A DNA stretch of 22,322 bases. Origin: a virus. Shown in pieces: positions 5,191 through 13,355 of the stretch. The notes beneath the pieces are model-generated. The model was not told where the DNA came from. It ran no database searches and saw only the letters and a program-made list of their open reading frames with translations. The stretch covers positions 1-22,322 of IMG/VR virus record IMGVR_UViG_3300022934_000217; one strand, 5' to 3'. The position numbers were made by a program, and so were the translations under genes. Numbering within the stretch: position 1 is the first letter of the stretch; every line of letters starts with the position of its first letter.

Positions 5191-7316
5191 TGGACTACGA
5201 AATCAACGAACTTGCGGCGCAAATCGAAGCCGAGCTAAACCCTGACCAGATGGACGACGCCGAGCTGCAGGGCATTGTCGGCAAGGAGATCGAGGACGCG
5301 ATCGACTACATCGACAACTGGATCTCGCCTGTCCGCGCCACCGCGACGCAATACTACCGCGGCGAGCCGTTTGGCAATGAGGAAGAGGGCCGCAGCCAAG
5401 TTGTGAGCATGGACGTGCGCGACACCGTGCAGGCGATCATGCCGTCGCTGATGCGTATTTTCCACAGCACCGAGCGCACCGTTGAATACGTGCCGCAAGG
5501 CCCAGAGGACGTTGAATCCGCCAAGCAGGCGTCCGAGTACGCCAACTACATCATCAATCGTGACAACAACGGCTTCCTGCACATGCACGCCGCGTTCAAG
5601 GACGCGCTGATCCGCAAGGCTGGCATACTGAAGTGCTACTGGGACGACCAGACGAAATTCGAGACGCACGACTTGACCGGCTTGGACGACACCGCGTTGT
5701 CTGCGTTGATGGCTGACCCTGATGCGCAAGTCGACATCGTCGCATCCGAGATGGTCGGCGAGCCACAGATTGACCCGATGACTGGCCAAATCGTACCACC
5801 GCCCGCCGTGCACGCCGTCCGCGTGACCTACGTGCACCCTGATGGGCGTGTTAAGCTGGAGGCCGTGCCGCCGGAAGAGTTCCTGATTTCACGCGAGGCA
5901 AAGTCACTTGAGGACAGCGACTACGTTGCACACCGACGCGTCGTGACCGTGTCTGAGCTCGTGGCAATGGGCTACGACTACGACGAGGTGTCTTCCCTCG
6001 CGTCCGCGTATGACGAGATGGAGACGAACGTCGAGCGCTACACGCGTAATAAGGCGCTGACCAACGAAATGAACGAGCGCTACGATCCGGCGATGAAGAA
6101 GGTGCTCTACGTCGAAAACTACATCAAAGTGGACTATGACGGCGACGGCATCGCGGAGCTGCGCAAAGTGTGCACCGCCGGTGACGGGAATACTATTCTG
6201 GCGAATGAGCCATGCGCGATGGTGCCGTTTGCGGTATTCTGCCCAGACCCCGAGGCGCACGACTTCTTCGGCATGTCGATCGCTGACACCGTCATGGACA
6301 TCCAGCGCATCAAGTCGTCGATCATGCGTAACACGCTAGACAGCTTGGCAATGTCAATCCACCCACGTATGGCGGTGACCGAGGGCATGGTTAACCTAGA
6401 GGACGTTTTATCAACTGAGACGGGCGCCATCATCCGCCAGCGTTCCGCCGGTCAGGTGCAGCCACTTGCAATGCCGTTCGTTGGCCAACAGGCATTTCCT
6501 GTCCTGCAATACATGGACGAGATCAAAGAGGCCCGCACAGGCATCTCAAAGGCGTCTGCAGGCTTGGATGCGGGTGCGCTGCAGTCATCGACCGCGGCAG
6601 CCGTTCAGGCGACTGTGAGCGCCGCTCAGCAGCACATTGAGCTGATTGCGCGTATCTTTGCGGAAACCGGAATGAAGCAGCTCTACAAGATTGTGCTGCA
6701 CTTAATCACAACGCATCAGGATCGCGCGCGTATGGTTCGCCTGACGAACGAGTTTGTGCCGATCGATCCGCGCGTCTGGGATGCGAATATGGACGTGACG
6801 ATCAACGTCGGACTTGGCCGCGGATCAGACAGTGAGCGCATGATGATGATGCGTCAGATCGGCGAGATGCAGAAGGAGGCCATCATGCAGATGGGGCCAG
6901 TTAATCCGCTGACAGACATGAATAAGCTAGCCAACACACTGAAGTCGATGACGGAGCTTGCGGGCTTCAAGGATGCGTCGCAATTCTGGTCAGACCCTGC
7001 GCAGTTCCAAGCGCCACCGCAGGAGGATAAACCGGATATCAACGAGCAGTTGATCGCCGTGCAGATCCAGCAGATCCAAGCGGACATCCAGAAAAAGGCA
7101 GCCGAGCTGCAGCTTGAGCGTGAGAAGATGATCATGGAAGACGATCGCAAGCGCGACGAGCTGGATGCGGAGCTATTCGTGAAGGCGGAAGAAATGAAGG
7201 CCAAGTATGGCACGCAGCTTAACGTGGAGCAGATCCGGTCTGAGCTGGCGATTAATCGGGAGGTGATGAAGGCGCAAGCCGACGTCATAAAGAGTGGAAT
7301 AGATGGTGAAGAGTAA
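5190..7316 (+). CDS. Portal protein (podovirus/SU10-type)
   Basis: A protein of about 708 aa that forms the dodecameric ring at the head vertex for DNA passage. ATG 5190 is chosen (TGATG overlap); an in-frame GTG at 5187 is also possible. AAAGGG lies about 8 bases upstream. Diagnostic blocks are an N-terminal helical region with YRGEPFGNEEEGRSQVVSMD, then VRDTVQAIMPSLMRIFHSTE, ANYIINRDNNGF, DYDGDGIAELRKV, and the portal core DFFGMSIADTVMDIQRIKSS with TLDSLAMSIHPRMAVTEG. Later, QSSTAAAVQATVSAAQQ marks the stem-loop region. Residues about 615-705 are a long charged coiled coil rich in Gln/Glu/Lys, a C-terminal barrel-like extension. Length fits podovirus portals (600-750 aa). It overlaps the next gene by 14 bases, heading the head-assembly block. 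Confidence 0.9.
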   Translation: MDYEINELAAQIEAELNPDQMDDAELQGIVGKEIEDAIDYIDNWISPVRATATQYYRGEPFGNEEEGRSQVVSMDVRDTVQAIMPSLMRIFHSTERTVEYVPQGPEDVESAKQASEYANYIINRDNNGFLHMHAAFKDALIRKAGILKCYWDDQTKFETHDLTGLDDTALSALMADPDAQVDIVASEMVGEPQIDPMTGQIVPPPAVHAVRVTYVHPDGRVKLEAVPPEEFLISREAKSLEDSDYVAHRRVVTVSELVAMGYDYDEVSSLASAYDEMETNVERYTRNKALTNEMNERYDPAMKKVLYVENYIKVDYDGDGIAELRKVCTAGDGNTILANEPCAMVPFAVFCPDPEAHDFFGMSIADTVMDIQRIKSSIMRNTLDSLAMSIHPRMAVTEGMVNLEDVLSTETGAIIRQRSAGQVQPLAMPFVGQQAFPVLQYMDEIKEARTGISKASAGLDAGALQSSTAAAVQATVSAAQQHIELIARIFAETGMKQLYKIVLHLITTHQDRARMVRLTNEFVPIDPRVWDANMDVTINVGLGRGSDSERMMMMRQIGEMQKEAIMQMGPVNPLTDMNKLANTLKSMTELAGFKDASQFWSDPAQFQAPPQEDKPDINEQLIAVQIQQIQADIQKKAAELQLEREKMIMEDDRKRDELDAELFVKAEEMKAKYGTQLNVEQIRSELAINREVMKAQADVIKSGIDGEE

Positions 7317-7548
7317 GCAGCAAATCATAGATGACGGTCAGGAAGCTGGCCGTCTTTTACGTGACACCGATCTCATACGTTTTCTGGATGAGACGGAGCA
7401 GGATTGCTGGGAGGAGTTCAAGGCAACGAACACCGGCGATAGAGATGTCCGCGAGGATATCTACATGAAACTGCGCGGTGTACAGGCGTTTCGCCAGAAG
7501 CTGCGTGCAATGGAAGATAATGCGACTATTGAAAAAAAGCAAAAATAG
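7303..7548 (+). CDS. Small conserved head-region protein following the portal
   Basis: An 81-aa helical, charged protein overlapping the portal end by 14 bases. GAGTGGA stands 6 bases before the ATG. Motifs: GRLLRDTDLIRFLDETEQDC, WEEFKAT, DREDIY-type helix (DVREDIYMKLRGVQAFRQKL). Many podo- and siphophages encode a helical protein of about 80 aa at this place, between portal and scaffold, with the pattern 'L..(D/E)..(I/F)...L.E.E.......(W/E)......D...RE.......(L)....F...L'. Its role is unestablished; head assembly or a regulator of portal or terminase are guesses. It is followed by a 23-base gap that holds a promoter-like sequence. Confidence 0.7.
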   Translation: MVKSKQQIIDDGQEAGRLLRDTDLIRFLDETEQDCWEEFKATNTGDRDVREDIYMKLRGVQAFRQKLRAMEDNATIEKKQK

Positions 7549-7557
7549 CCGCATAAT
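7529..7557 (+). promoter_or_regulatory. Possible sigma70-like promoter ahead of scaffold and capsid genes
   Basis: TTGAAA at 7529-7534 (5 of 6 matches to TTGACA) and CATAAT at 7552-7557 (5 of 6 to TATAAT) are separated by 17 bases, the optimal spacing. The site lies at the first true intergenic gap after the portal, where a separate supply of scaffold and major capsid transcript would make sense. Against it, a start about 7 bases after the -10 box would fall near 7564 and leave almost no leader before the ATG at 7572, so the GGAG at 7560-7563 would be lost. The A-rich run here could also mimic a -35 by chance. Confidence 0.35.
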
Positions 7558-7571
7558 ATGGAGCTATAGCA

Positions 7572-8576
7572 ATGTCAGAAGCCAATAACCCGTTAGGGAC
7601 TGATCTGAACACAGCACAAAATGCCATCAGAGACATGATCGCGCCCCAAGAGGATAACGTGACGGACACTGAGGCGCTTGAGGTCGAAGCCGTAGAGGCG
7701 GAAGCCGAAATGCCAGAGGACGCTGAAGAGTACTCTCAAGAGTACGATACAGAGTACGAAGGCGATCACGAGGGCGAAGACGAAGCCGACGAGCAAGGCG
7801 ACGCATCTTTTGACATACTGGCGGCCACGGTCGAAGTAGATGGAGAAGAGATTACCGTCGAGGAGCTAAAACGCGGAAATCTGAGACATCGGGATTATAC
7901 ACGCAAAACTCAGGAGCTGGCGGAGGCACGTCGTGAGATGGCCGCACAGTATGAAGAGATCGAGCGTGAACGTGCTCAATACGCTCAAATGTTACCTGCA
8001 CTGCAGGAGCGTTTGCAGCAACCGGTTGAACAGGAGCCCGACTGGGACACTCTGTACGATACAGACCCCACGATGGCAGCGAAGGCAGAACGTCAGTGGC
8101 GAAAGCAGCAAGAACAGCGCACCGCGCAACTTGAGGCCGTCCAAGCTGAGCGTCAGCGTATGGCTCAATTAGAGCAGCAACGCGTGGATCAGATGCAGGC
8201 TCAATACTTTGAGCAGCAACGCCAAATCCTGCCTGAGATCATTCCAGAATGGCGTGACACATCTGTCGCGTCCAAAGAGGCCAAAGACATTCGCTCATTC
8301 CTCCTTAACGAGGGTTTCACCGAGCAAGATGTCAACGGTCTAACGAATGCGACGCTTGTGAAGCTAGCGAGGAAAGCAATGCTGTACGATAAGGGTCAGA
8401 CACGCGCAACGGAGGCTAAGCAAAAGCCGAAGACGCAGAAGCCCAGAAAGACGCTAAAAGCTGGATCTCGTGGTTCGCAGCCTAAACCTAGAAGTGAGCA
8501 ACAACAAGCGCTACAGCGCGCACGTCAAACCGGTCGCATGCAAGATGCTGCGGCTGCAATCAAATCGTTACTCTAG
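7572..8576 (+). CDS. Scaffolding protein (putative)
   Basis: A 334-aa protein between portal and major capsid, where scaffolds lie. GGAG (7560-7563) is 8 bases before the ATG. Residues about 30-80 are extremely acidic (runs of Glu/Asp). Next is a short folded piece, VEVDGEEITVEELKRGNLRH with DYTRKTQELAEAR, a motif often seen in phage scaffold or capsid-assembly proteins. Residues about 115-220 are a Gln/Glu/Arg coiled coil. The C-terminal 60 residues are basic and end RARQTGRMQDAAAAIKSLL, a helix-type end frequent in these proteins and probably the capsid-binding end. Scaffolds guide coat polymerisation and leave the procapsid. No protease motif is seen. Confidence 0.75.
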   Translation: MSEANNPLGTDLNTAQNAIRDMIAPQEDNVTDTEALEVEAVEAEAEMPEDAEEYSQEYDTEYEGDHEGEDEADEQGDASFDILAATVEVDGEEITVEELKRGNLRHRDYTRKTQELAEARREMAAQYEEIERERAQYAQMLPALQERLQQPVEQEPDWDTLYDTDPTMAAKAERQWRKQQEQRTAQLEAVQAERQRMAQLEQQRVDQMQAQYFEQQRQILPEIIPEWRDTSVASKEAKDIRSFLLNEGFTEQDVNGLTNATLVKLARKAMLYDKGQTRATEAKQKPKTQKPRKTLKAGSRGSQPKPRSEQQQALQRARQTGRMQDAAAAIKSLL

Positions 8577-8585
8577 GAGGCCATT

Positions 8586-9539
8586 ATGGCAATCGTAGCA
8601 AATACATTCACATCACATAGTGGTGTAGGCATCCGTGAATCACTTGCAGATGTGATCGCGAACATTTCACCTGAAGAGGTGCCATTTCAGTCCAACGTTG
8701 GAACTGAGAACGTAAACAACACTTACTTCGAGTGGCAGACTGACAGCTTGGCTTCAACAAGCACAACAGCAGTCATCGATGGTGACGACGTGTCATCATT
8801 CGACAGCACAGCGGCGACAAGCCGTGTAGGCAACTACACACACATCCGCCGTCGCACCACAATCGTTGCTGACAACTACTCAGCGCTAGACACAGCAGGC
8901 CGCAACGACGAACTTGCGTACCAGCTAGCGAAGCGCGGTAAAGAGTTGAAGCGCGACATCGAAGCAGTTTTGACTGCAAACAACGCGCAAGTTGCTGGTA
9001 ACTCTTCAACAGCTCGTGAGACAGGCGGCTTGGGCGCTTGGGTTGCGACAAACGAGAACGTCGGCACAGGCGGCGGTCTAACAACTGGCGACGGTACAAC
9101 TGCACGTACAGACGGCACTCAGCGTGACTTCACTGAGACAATGCTGAAAGACGCAATGCAGCAGGCATTCGTTTCTGGCGGTCAGCCAAGCATCTTGATG
9201 GTAGGCCCACACAACAAGACAGTTGTGTCAGGCTTCGCAGGTATCGCGGCACAGCGTTACCAAGCGCCATCAGACGCGCCAACAACAATCATCGGCGCGG
9301 CTGACGTTTACTTGTCAGACTTCGGCACATTGAACGTTGTTGCTAACCGCTTCTCACGTGAGCGTGACGCATGGTTGCTAGATCCAGAGTACGCATCTGT
9401 CTGCTACCTACGTCCAATCCAACAAGTTGAGTTGGCGAAGACTGGCGACGCTGAAAAGCGTATGGTCATCGCGGAGTTCGGCTTGAAAGTCTTGAACGAA
9501 GCTGCACACGCAGTTGTCGCAGACTTGAACGTATCATAA
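8586..9539 (+). CDS. Major capsid protein, SU10/DUF5309 type
   Basis: A 317-aa coat protein preceded by a near-perfect Shine-Dalgarno, TAGGAGG (8575-8581), 4 bases from the ATG, the strongest in the window. The N-terminus MAIVANTFTSHSGVGIRESL followed by ANISPEEVPFQSNVGTE and FEWQTDSLA is characteristic of the SU10_MCP (DUF5309) HK97-fold family. Later blocks are GNYTHIRRRTTIVADNYSAL, ELAYQLAKRGKELKRDIE, PSILMVGPHNKTVVSGFAG, RERDAWLLDPEYASVCYL and EKRMVIAEFGLKVLNEAAHA, ending in a short tail. Length fits the family (about 300-350 aa). Codon use is strikingly biased: all tyrosines are TAC, and threonine is ACA/ACT with one ACC and no ACG, as expected for the most abundant product. Confidence 0.9.
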   Translation: MAIVANTFTSHSGVGIRESLADVIANISPEEVPFQSNVGTENVNNTYFEWQTDSLASTSTTAVIDGDDVSSFDSTAATSRVGNYTHIRRRTTIVADNYSALDTAGRNDELAYQLAKRGKELKRDIEAVLTANNAQVAGNSSTARETGGLGAWVATNENVGTGGGLTTGDGTTARTDGTQRDFTETMLKDAMQQAFVSGGQPSILMVGPHNKTVVSGFAGIAAQRYQAPSDAPTTIIGAADVYLSDFGTLNVVANRFSRERDAWLLDPEYASVCYLRPIQQVELAKTGDAEKRMVIAEFGLKVLNEAAHAVVADLNVS

Positions 9540-9546
9540 GACTGAC

Positions 9547-9566
9547 GGGGCGGCTTCGGTCGCCCC
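9547..9566 (+). terminator. UUCG tetraloop hairpin after the capsid gene
   Basis: GGGGCGGC pairs with GUCGCCCC around a UUCG loop: eight base pairs, seven Watson-Crick and one G-U, with a very stable tetraloop. It begins 7 bases after the capsid stop codon. The downstream sequence (TCTCACTT) is not a good U-tract, so termination may be partial. The hairpin could attenuate read-through into later genes or stabilise the 3' end of capsid mRNA against exonucleases. Both uses are known for such hairpins after phage coat genes. Confidence 0.6.
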
Positions 9567-9587
9567 TCTCACTTGTGGGAGTATGGC

Positions 9588-9893
9588 ATGGGCCAACGAA
9601 GACTATTTGGAAGAGATCCACTTACCGGAATTACGCAATACTGGCACGTCACGGATAAGGGAGAGTACGTGATTGAGACGCAGCAGGATGTGTCCGCAAT
9701 CGCCGAAGCAAACAAGCGCCAGTACAACGATACACCTGACAAGCATGGAGATGTGAACAAGGTAGCGTCCATCCCATTAAATGTGTATTATGATCTTAAA
9801 CGCAGAGGTATCGCTGACGATCCAAAAAAATTTCGTCAGTGGCTCAACGATCGCGACAATCGAGTATTTAGGACAAGGGCGGGCACGCTGTGA
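9588..9893 (+). CDS. Small conserved protein between capsid and adaptor
   Basis: A 101-aa protein. ATG 9588 is chosen, with GGGAG (9577-9581) 6 bases upstream, over the in-frame TTG at 9573. Motifs: GRDPLTGITQYWHVTDKGEY, QQDVSAIAEANKRQYND, NKVASIPLNVYYDLKRRGIA and DDPKKFRQWLNDRDNRVFRT. The closing pattern 'VASIP..VY.DL..RGIADDP...(R/K)WLNDPDN..FRTR.G' is common in podophages and related phages directly after the major capsid gene. No precise role is proven to my knowledge; head completion or capsid-associated protein is likely from position. Its TGA overlaps the next start (GTGA at 9890-9893). Confidence 0.75.
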   Translation: MGQRRLFGRDPLTGITQYWHVTDKGEYVIETQQDVSAIAEANKRQYNDTPDKHGDVNKVASIPLNVYYDLKRRGIADDPKKFRQWLNDRDNRVFRTRAGTL

Positions 9894-10507
9894 GCATTAC
9901 AACCTACGCAGAGCTAAAGTCATCCATCGCGGACTTCCTTAACCGTGATGACCTGACGTCGGTCATCCCGACGTTTATTTCGTTGGCAGAGGCGGAGATG
10001 AATCGTAAGATCCGCCACTGGCGACTAGAGGAACGCACAACAATCAGCGCATCCGGCCAGTATACTGCGATACCATCTGACTTTGTGGCGCCGATCCGGT
10101 TGAGCTTAGACACAGACAGCGTAGCGTTAGAGCTGATCAACTCGCAGGAGATGCAGGAGGCGCGCCAGAGCGCAAACGACGTCGCTGGCAAGCCTCGCTA
10201 CTATGCTCTGAGCAAGGGTGAGATTGAGTTGTTTCCGACGCCAAATGGCACGTACACAGTCGACCTAACGTATCGCAAGAAGATTGACGCGTTGAGCGAC
10301 AGCAACACGACCAACGCAATACTGGATAACTTTCCTGATGCGTATCTGTACGGCGCGTTGATGCATTCGGCGCCATACTTGGCTGACGATGGCCGCGTCG
10401 CTGTGTGGGGTAACCTATACGCGCAGGCGATGGAAGCGATAATAAGAGATAACTCGGATGCAAAGTTTGGCGCGTCTGGAATACGTATGAAGCTAGCGAG
10501 CTTTTAA
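9890..10507 (+). CDS. Head-tail adaptor protein (SU10 adaptor-like)
   Basis: A 205-aa protein with a GTG start in a GTGA overlap with the previous gene. N-terminal MSITTYAELKSSIADFLNRD, then VIPTFISLAEAEMNRKIRHW and RLEERTTISASGQYTAIPSD, FVAPIRLSLD, KPRYYALSKGEIELFPTP, VDLTYRKKIDAL, and a C-terminal helix NFPDAYLYGALMHSAPYL. This is the usual layout of the podovirus adaptor (PF24175-type in SU10-like phages, functionally like T7 gp11 or P22 gp4), an alpha-helical ring protein that docks below the portal. Length fits (190-220 aa). Position directly after the capsid block agrees. Its TAA overlaps a micro-ORF (TAATG). Confidence 0.8.
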   Translation: MSITTYAELKSSIADFLNRDDLTSVIPTFISLAEAEMNRKIRHWRLEERTTISASGQYTAIPSDFVAPIRLSLDTDSVALELINSQEMQEARQSANDVAGKPRYYALSKGEIELFPTPNGTYTVDLTYRKKIDALSDSNTTNAILDNFPDAYLYGALMHSAPYLADDGRVAVWGNLYAQAMEAIIRDNSDAKFGASGIRMKLASF

Positions 10508-10557
10508 TGAAAGACTTATTCGGCTATAGTGCTGGAAATGAAAGGACAATGACATGA
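10507..10557 (+). CDS. 16-aa micro-ORF bridging adaptor and spike-base genes
   Basis: ATG 10507 overlaps the adaptor TAA (TAATG) and its TGA overlaps the next ATG (ATGA at 10554-10557), giving MKDLFGYSAGNERTMT. It fills the entire gap. It is too short for a family call and may act only as a coupling relay that hands ribosomes to the next gene, whose own ribosome site AAAGGA (10541-10546) lies inside it. It could also be chance. Confidence 0.3.
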   Translation: MKDLFGYSAGNERTMT

Positions 10558-10844
10558 GTAACCCATTCCGCGGCGTTGGTGAAAATTTGCAGGGCATTCC
10601 TGCGGATATGGTTCCCGTAACGCCAAACGACAGCTCCGATAACCTTGGAACAGATCCGGCAAACGGTGAAGGCAACACAGCGATTGGCCTTTACATTGAG
10701 AGCGCTGGAGACGTTAAGTTCACTACGTTACGTGGCGACGATAGAACAGTTGCCGTGCCATCTAACTTTTACCTAGTGTGCGGCGCCACACGGGTAAAGG
10801 CAACCGGCACGACCGCTTCAGGGATTTTTGCATTGGTGGTATAG
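10554..10844 (+). CDS. Spike-base-like small virion protein (RCAP_Rcc01079 type)
   Basis: A 96-aa protein; AAAGGA is 7 bases before the ATG. It is glycine/proline-rich at the start (MSNPFRGVGENLQGIPADMV), then VTPNDSSDNLG, then a small beta domain, AIGLYIESAGDVKFTTLRGD, RTVAVPSNFYLVCGATRV and KATGTTASGIFALVV. The pattern 'VTPSD...(A)I.LYI...GDV......G....V.VP....L......V.ATGTTA..I.AL' corresponds to the small family annotated as spike base protein, RCAP_Rcc01079, first known from the Rhodobacter gene transfer agent. Such a protein may anchor a spike or decorate the head. It lies immediately ahead of the fibre genes. Confidence 0.65.
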   Translation: MSNPFRGVGENLQGIPADMVPVTPNDSSDNLGTDPANGEGNTAIGLYIESAGDVKFTTLRGDDRTVAVPSNFYLVCGATRVKATGTTASGIFALVV

Positions 10845-10847
10845 CAC

Positions 10848-13355
10848 ATGCCTATTATTTCGCCGTTGGCCTCAGTTAGAAGCGCGCTATTGTCAGCCAC
10901 CGCGTTTAACACTTTTAACGCATATGCTGTTCAGTACCTCAGTCCGGAGGTCGTAGCTGACTTTACAAAAGAAAAGTACAGCGGCGTTGGCGCAAGCAGC
11001 TTCGACACCCTGTTTGACTACACATCTGAAAACAGCACTGCGACTATGGTTGACAGTGATGGCAAGATGAAGTGGGCGCCGCATAACGTCTTAAAAGATT
11101 CCAATGATTTTTCTAGCTCAACTTGGAACAACAAGCCTGATGTTGTGTTGACAGCAAATGCAACGACTGCGCCCGATGGAACAAACACTGGCTGGAAAAT
11201 GACCAACGATGCTACCAATGCATTCTTGGGTCAGGGGTTTTCTTGGCGGCCTCGTTACAATGATTATAAGTTTACTGTTTTCTGTAAGTATTTCGACAAC
11301 CAGTGGGTTCGTCTTATGGAAAATGATACTACACGAGCAGTTTGGTTTGACATTCAGAATGGTGTAGTCGGTACAAATGGCAGTAATGTGACTAGCTCTT
11401 CAATCGAAGATGTAGGCAGTGGTTGGTATAAATGTTCTTTTGAAGTTTACGACAGCTTTTCTTTGCCACAGTTCTTTATTATTGCGGCTGATGGCGATGG
11501 CTCATCAACTGAAACAGATGGTAACTCTATCTACATCTGGGGTGCACATGCCCATATCAGTAGTCTTGGCGGTATGGTTGATAACCCAGATGAACCTGTA
11601 TCGTATCTAAAGTCTTACATTCCAACAGGCTCTAGCACACCAACAAGTAAGCCTCGCCGCAATCACCATGCATACAATGGATACTCTTGGGTTAATCAAG
11701 GGATTCTAATTGAGAGCAAGGATCAGCGTACTAACCTGATTTATCCTAGTAATGATATTGATACCTCTGGTGATTGGGGACAAAACGGAACTAATCGTAC
11801 AAATAATTCATATACTGGGCCAGACGGTGAACTATCTCTGATAAAATTAACAGCTAATACAAATAATGTTTCACACCACGTTGGATTTACTTACACATCA
11901 ACAGATGACCCAATGACTGCCTCTTGTTTTGGTCGTGCTATTGATGGAAGCACAATAAATCACTTTGGCATTCGCTTCCATGAAGCATCTAATAACAATG
12001 CGGCAGTTTACTTTTCTTTAGAAGATGGTGTTGTAACCAAAGTTTTTGAGGGTTCATCATTTGGTGGTACAATCCATAATTACGGCGTAGAAGATTGGGG
12101 CGGTGGCCTCTTTAGGTTCTGGGTAACCGTTGGGGGCATTACAGGAACCCAAGTTCGATTTATTATGGCACCTGATGGTGACCCAACTAACGACTCTGGA
12201 TGGAATGCAAGTGGTGCTTTCTCAGCGTTTGCTGGTGCTAATGACGACACAACTGCAATAGCACTTGGTTTCTTCCAGCTGGAAAAAACAGAAGCATCTG
12301 GGGATATTCCTTATCCTTCTTCTTATTTACCAACAATCTCTGGCACAGTATCTCGTGGAGAAGAAACTCTTAGCGTAGACCATGTGAAGCTAGGGCCATA
12401 TCCAACGTCTACACTAACAGGCTCTAATTTAATCAGTGGTGATCCTGATGATTGGACTGTTACTTTTGGTTCTAACGGAATAACAGCAGCGGGTAATGGA
12501 TTTGACATTGTTGATAACGATAGTGTGCTTTATGCAGAGCAAGCTATAACTACCGTTGCAAATACTACTTATGAGATTAGTGTAAAACTTGTTGGTGACT
12601 TATCAACAAATGCCCGCATATGGGCAGGGACTACAACGTCACTCAGCCAAGATGTAACTGCGTTCCAAGAGGAAGCTACTGTAATTAAAGACAGCTACGA
12701 TGGCATTTTAAAAGGTTACTTTACCGCACAAGGCACGACGACTTACATTACCGTTAGCACAAATGACGACTCTGGTGGATTCAGAGATTTTAATGTGCAA
12801 GAGGTAACTGACGTTGGAATGGCTTTTGACTTGAAGGGTAGCTTCAGCTCAACTGACAATGGACGCACTCGTGAGACTGTATTCCTAGAACGCAACCAAG
12901 TTGAAGCTGGTCAAGCTAATGATGAACACTTCCAGTTGTTTATGTCTACAGCGGCTGCTGATACTGGACAGCTATTTGCTCAGAAAGTTGTTGATGGTGT
13001 GGGCAGTGCTCAGTCTTTAACAAGCGCAGCATTTCTTGCCACGCCACAGATCAATCTGCCAATATCCATTGCGGGTATTAACAAGGTTGATTTGCTAAGA
13101 CTTGGAAGATACGGCGGTGCTCAATCTTCTGCAACAACATCATTGATGCCTAGCATTCTGTACTCAAAATTTAATGTGGCACCTATCTTTGACGGCACAA
13201 TCTCTCAAGTAAGATACTTCCGCAATGCGCCTGATGATTTTACTGCGACTTGGCTAACAGATGCAACGAAACCTTCAGAAGAGCCTAGCATGTCCCTTAC
13301 CTTCGAGGCGGTTGATGATCGCAGCTTTGTTGATACTGGTTGGAGAGTTTACTAA
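10848..13355 (+). CDS. Large tail fibre with repeated carbohydrate-binding-like modules
   Basis: 835 aa, with only a weak ribosome site. Domains: residues 1-75, attachment region ending in the common entry motif SENSTATMVDSDGKMKWAPH; about 78-260, module 1 (NVLKDSNDFSSSTWNN, VWFDIQNGVVG, IEDVGSGWYKCSFEVYD, IYIWGAHAHIS, SYIPTGSS); about 290-500, module 2 (NLIYPSNDIDTSGDWG, VYFSLEDGVVTKVF, FFQLEKTEASG, SYLPTISGTVSRGEET); about 525-655, a third jelly-roll-like segment (NLISGDPDDWTVTFG, YEISVKLVGDLSTNA); about 658-835, a concanavalin/laminin-G-like domain ending FDGTISQVRYFRNAPDD. The repeat motifs are those of carbohydrate-binding phage fibres. The gene is AT-richer than the head genes and is paralogous to the next gene. 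TAATG overlap at its end. Confidence 0.8.
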   Translation: MPIISPLASVRSALLSATAFNTFNAYAVQYLSPEVVADFTKEKYSGVGASSFDTLFDYTSENSTATMVDSDGKMKWAPHNVLKDSNDFSSSTWNNKPDVVLTANATTAPDGTNTGWKMTNDATNAFLGQGFSWRPRYNDYKFTVFCKYFDNQWVRLMENDTTRAVWFDIQNGVVGTNGSNVTSSSIEDVGSGWYKCSFEVYDSFSLPQFFIIAADGDGSSTETDGNSIYIWGAHAHISSLGGMVDNPDEPVSYLKSYIPTGSSTPTSKPRRNHHAYNGYSWVNQGILIESKDQRTNLIYPSNDIDTSGDWGQNGTNRTNNSYTGPDGELSLIKLTANTNNVSHHVGFTYTSTDDPMTASCFGRAIDGSTINHFGIRFHEASNNNAAVYFSLEDGVVTKVFEGSSFGGTIHNYGVEDWGGGLFRFWVTVGGITGTQVRFIMAPDGDPTNDSGWNASGAFSAFAGANDDTTAIALGFFQLEKTEASGDIPYPSSYLPTISGTVSRGEETLSVDHVKLGPYPTSTLTGSNLISGDPDDWTVTFGSNGITAAGNGFDIVDNDSVLYAEQAITTVANTTYEISVKLVGDLSTNARIWAGTTTSLSQDVTAFQEEATVIKDSYDGILKGYFTAQGTTTYITVSTNDDSGGFRDFNVQEVTDVGMAFDLKGSFSSTDNGRTRETVFLERNQVEAGQANDEHFQLFMSTAAADTGQLFAQKVVDGVGSAQSLTSAAFLATPQINLPISIAGINKVDLLRLGRYGGAQSSATTSLMPSILYSKFNVAPIFDGTISQVRYFRNAPDDFTATWLTDATKPSEEPSMSLTFEAVDDRSFVDTGWRVY
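11342..11434 (+). repeat. Fibre module repeat, copy 1
   Basis: A 21-base block at 11342-11362 (encoding WFDIQNG and flanks) and a 15-base block at 11420-11434 (GWYK and flanks) are identical to blocks at 13708-13728 and 13786-13800. The spacing of 78 bases between block starts is the same in both copies. The sequence between them has diverged. Confidence 0.75.

Noticed and set aside
5235-5837. 200-aa open frame on the minus strand within the portal gene
   Set aside because: It is antisense to strongly conserved portal sequence in GC-rich codons, which often leave the opposite strand open. Its Val/His/Arg/Ala-rich translation resembles no protein and there is no ribosome site.
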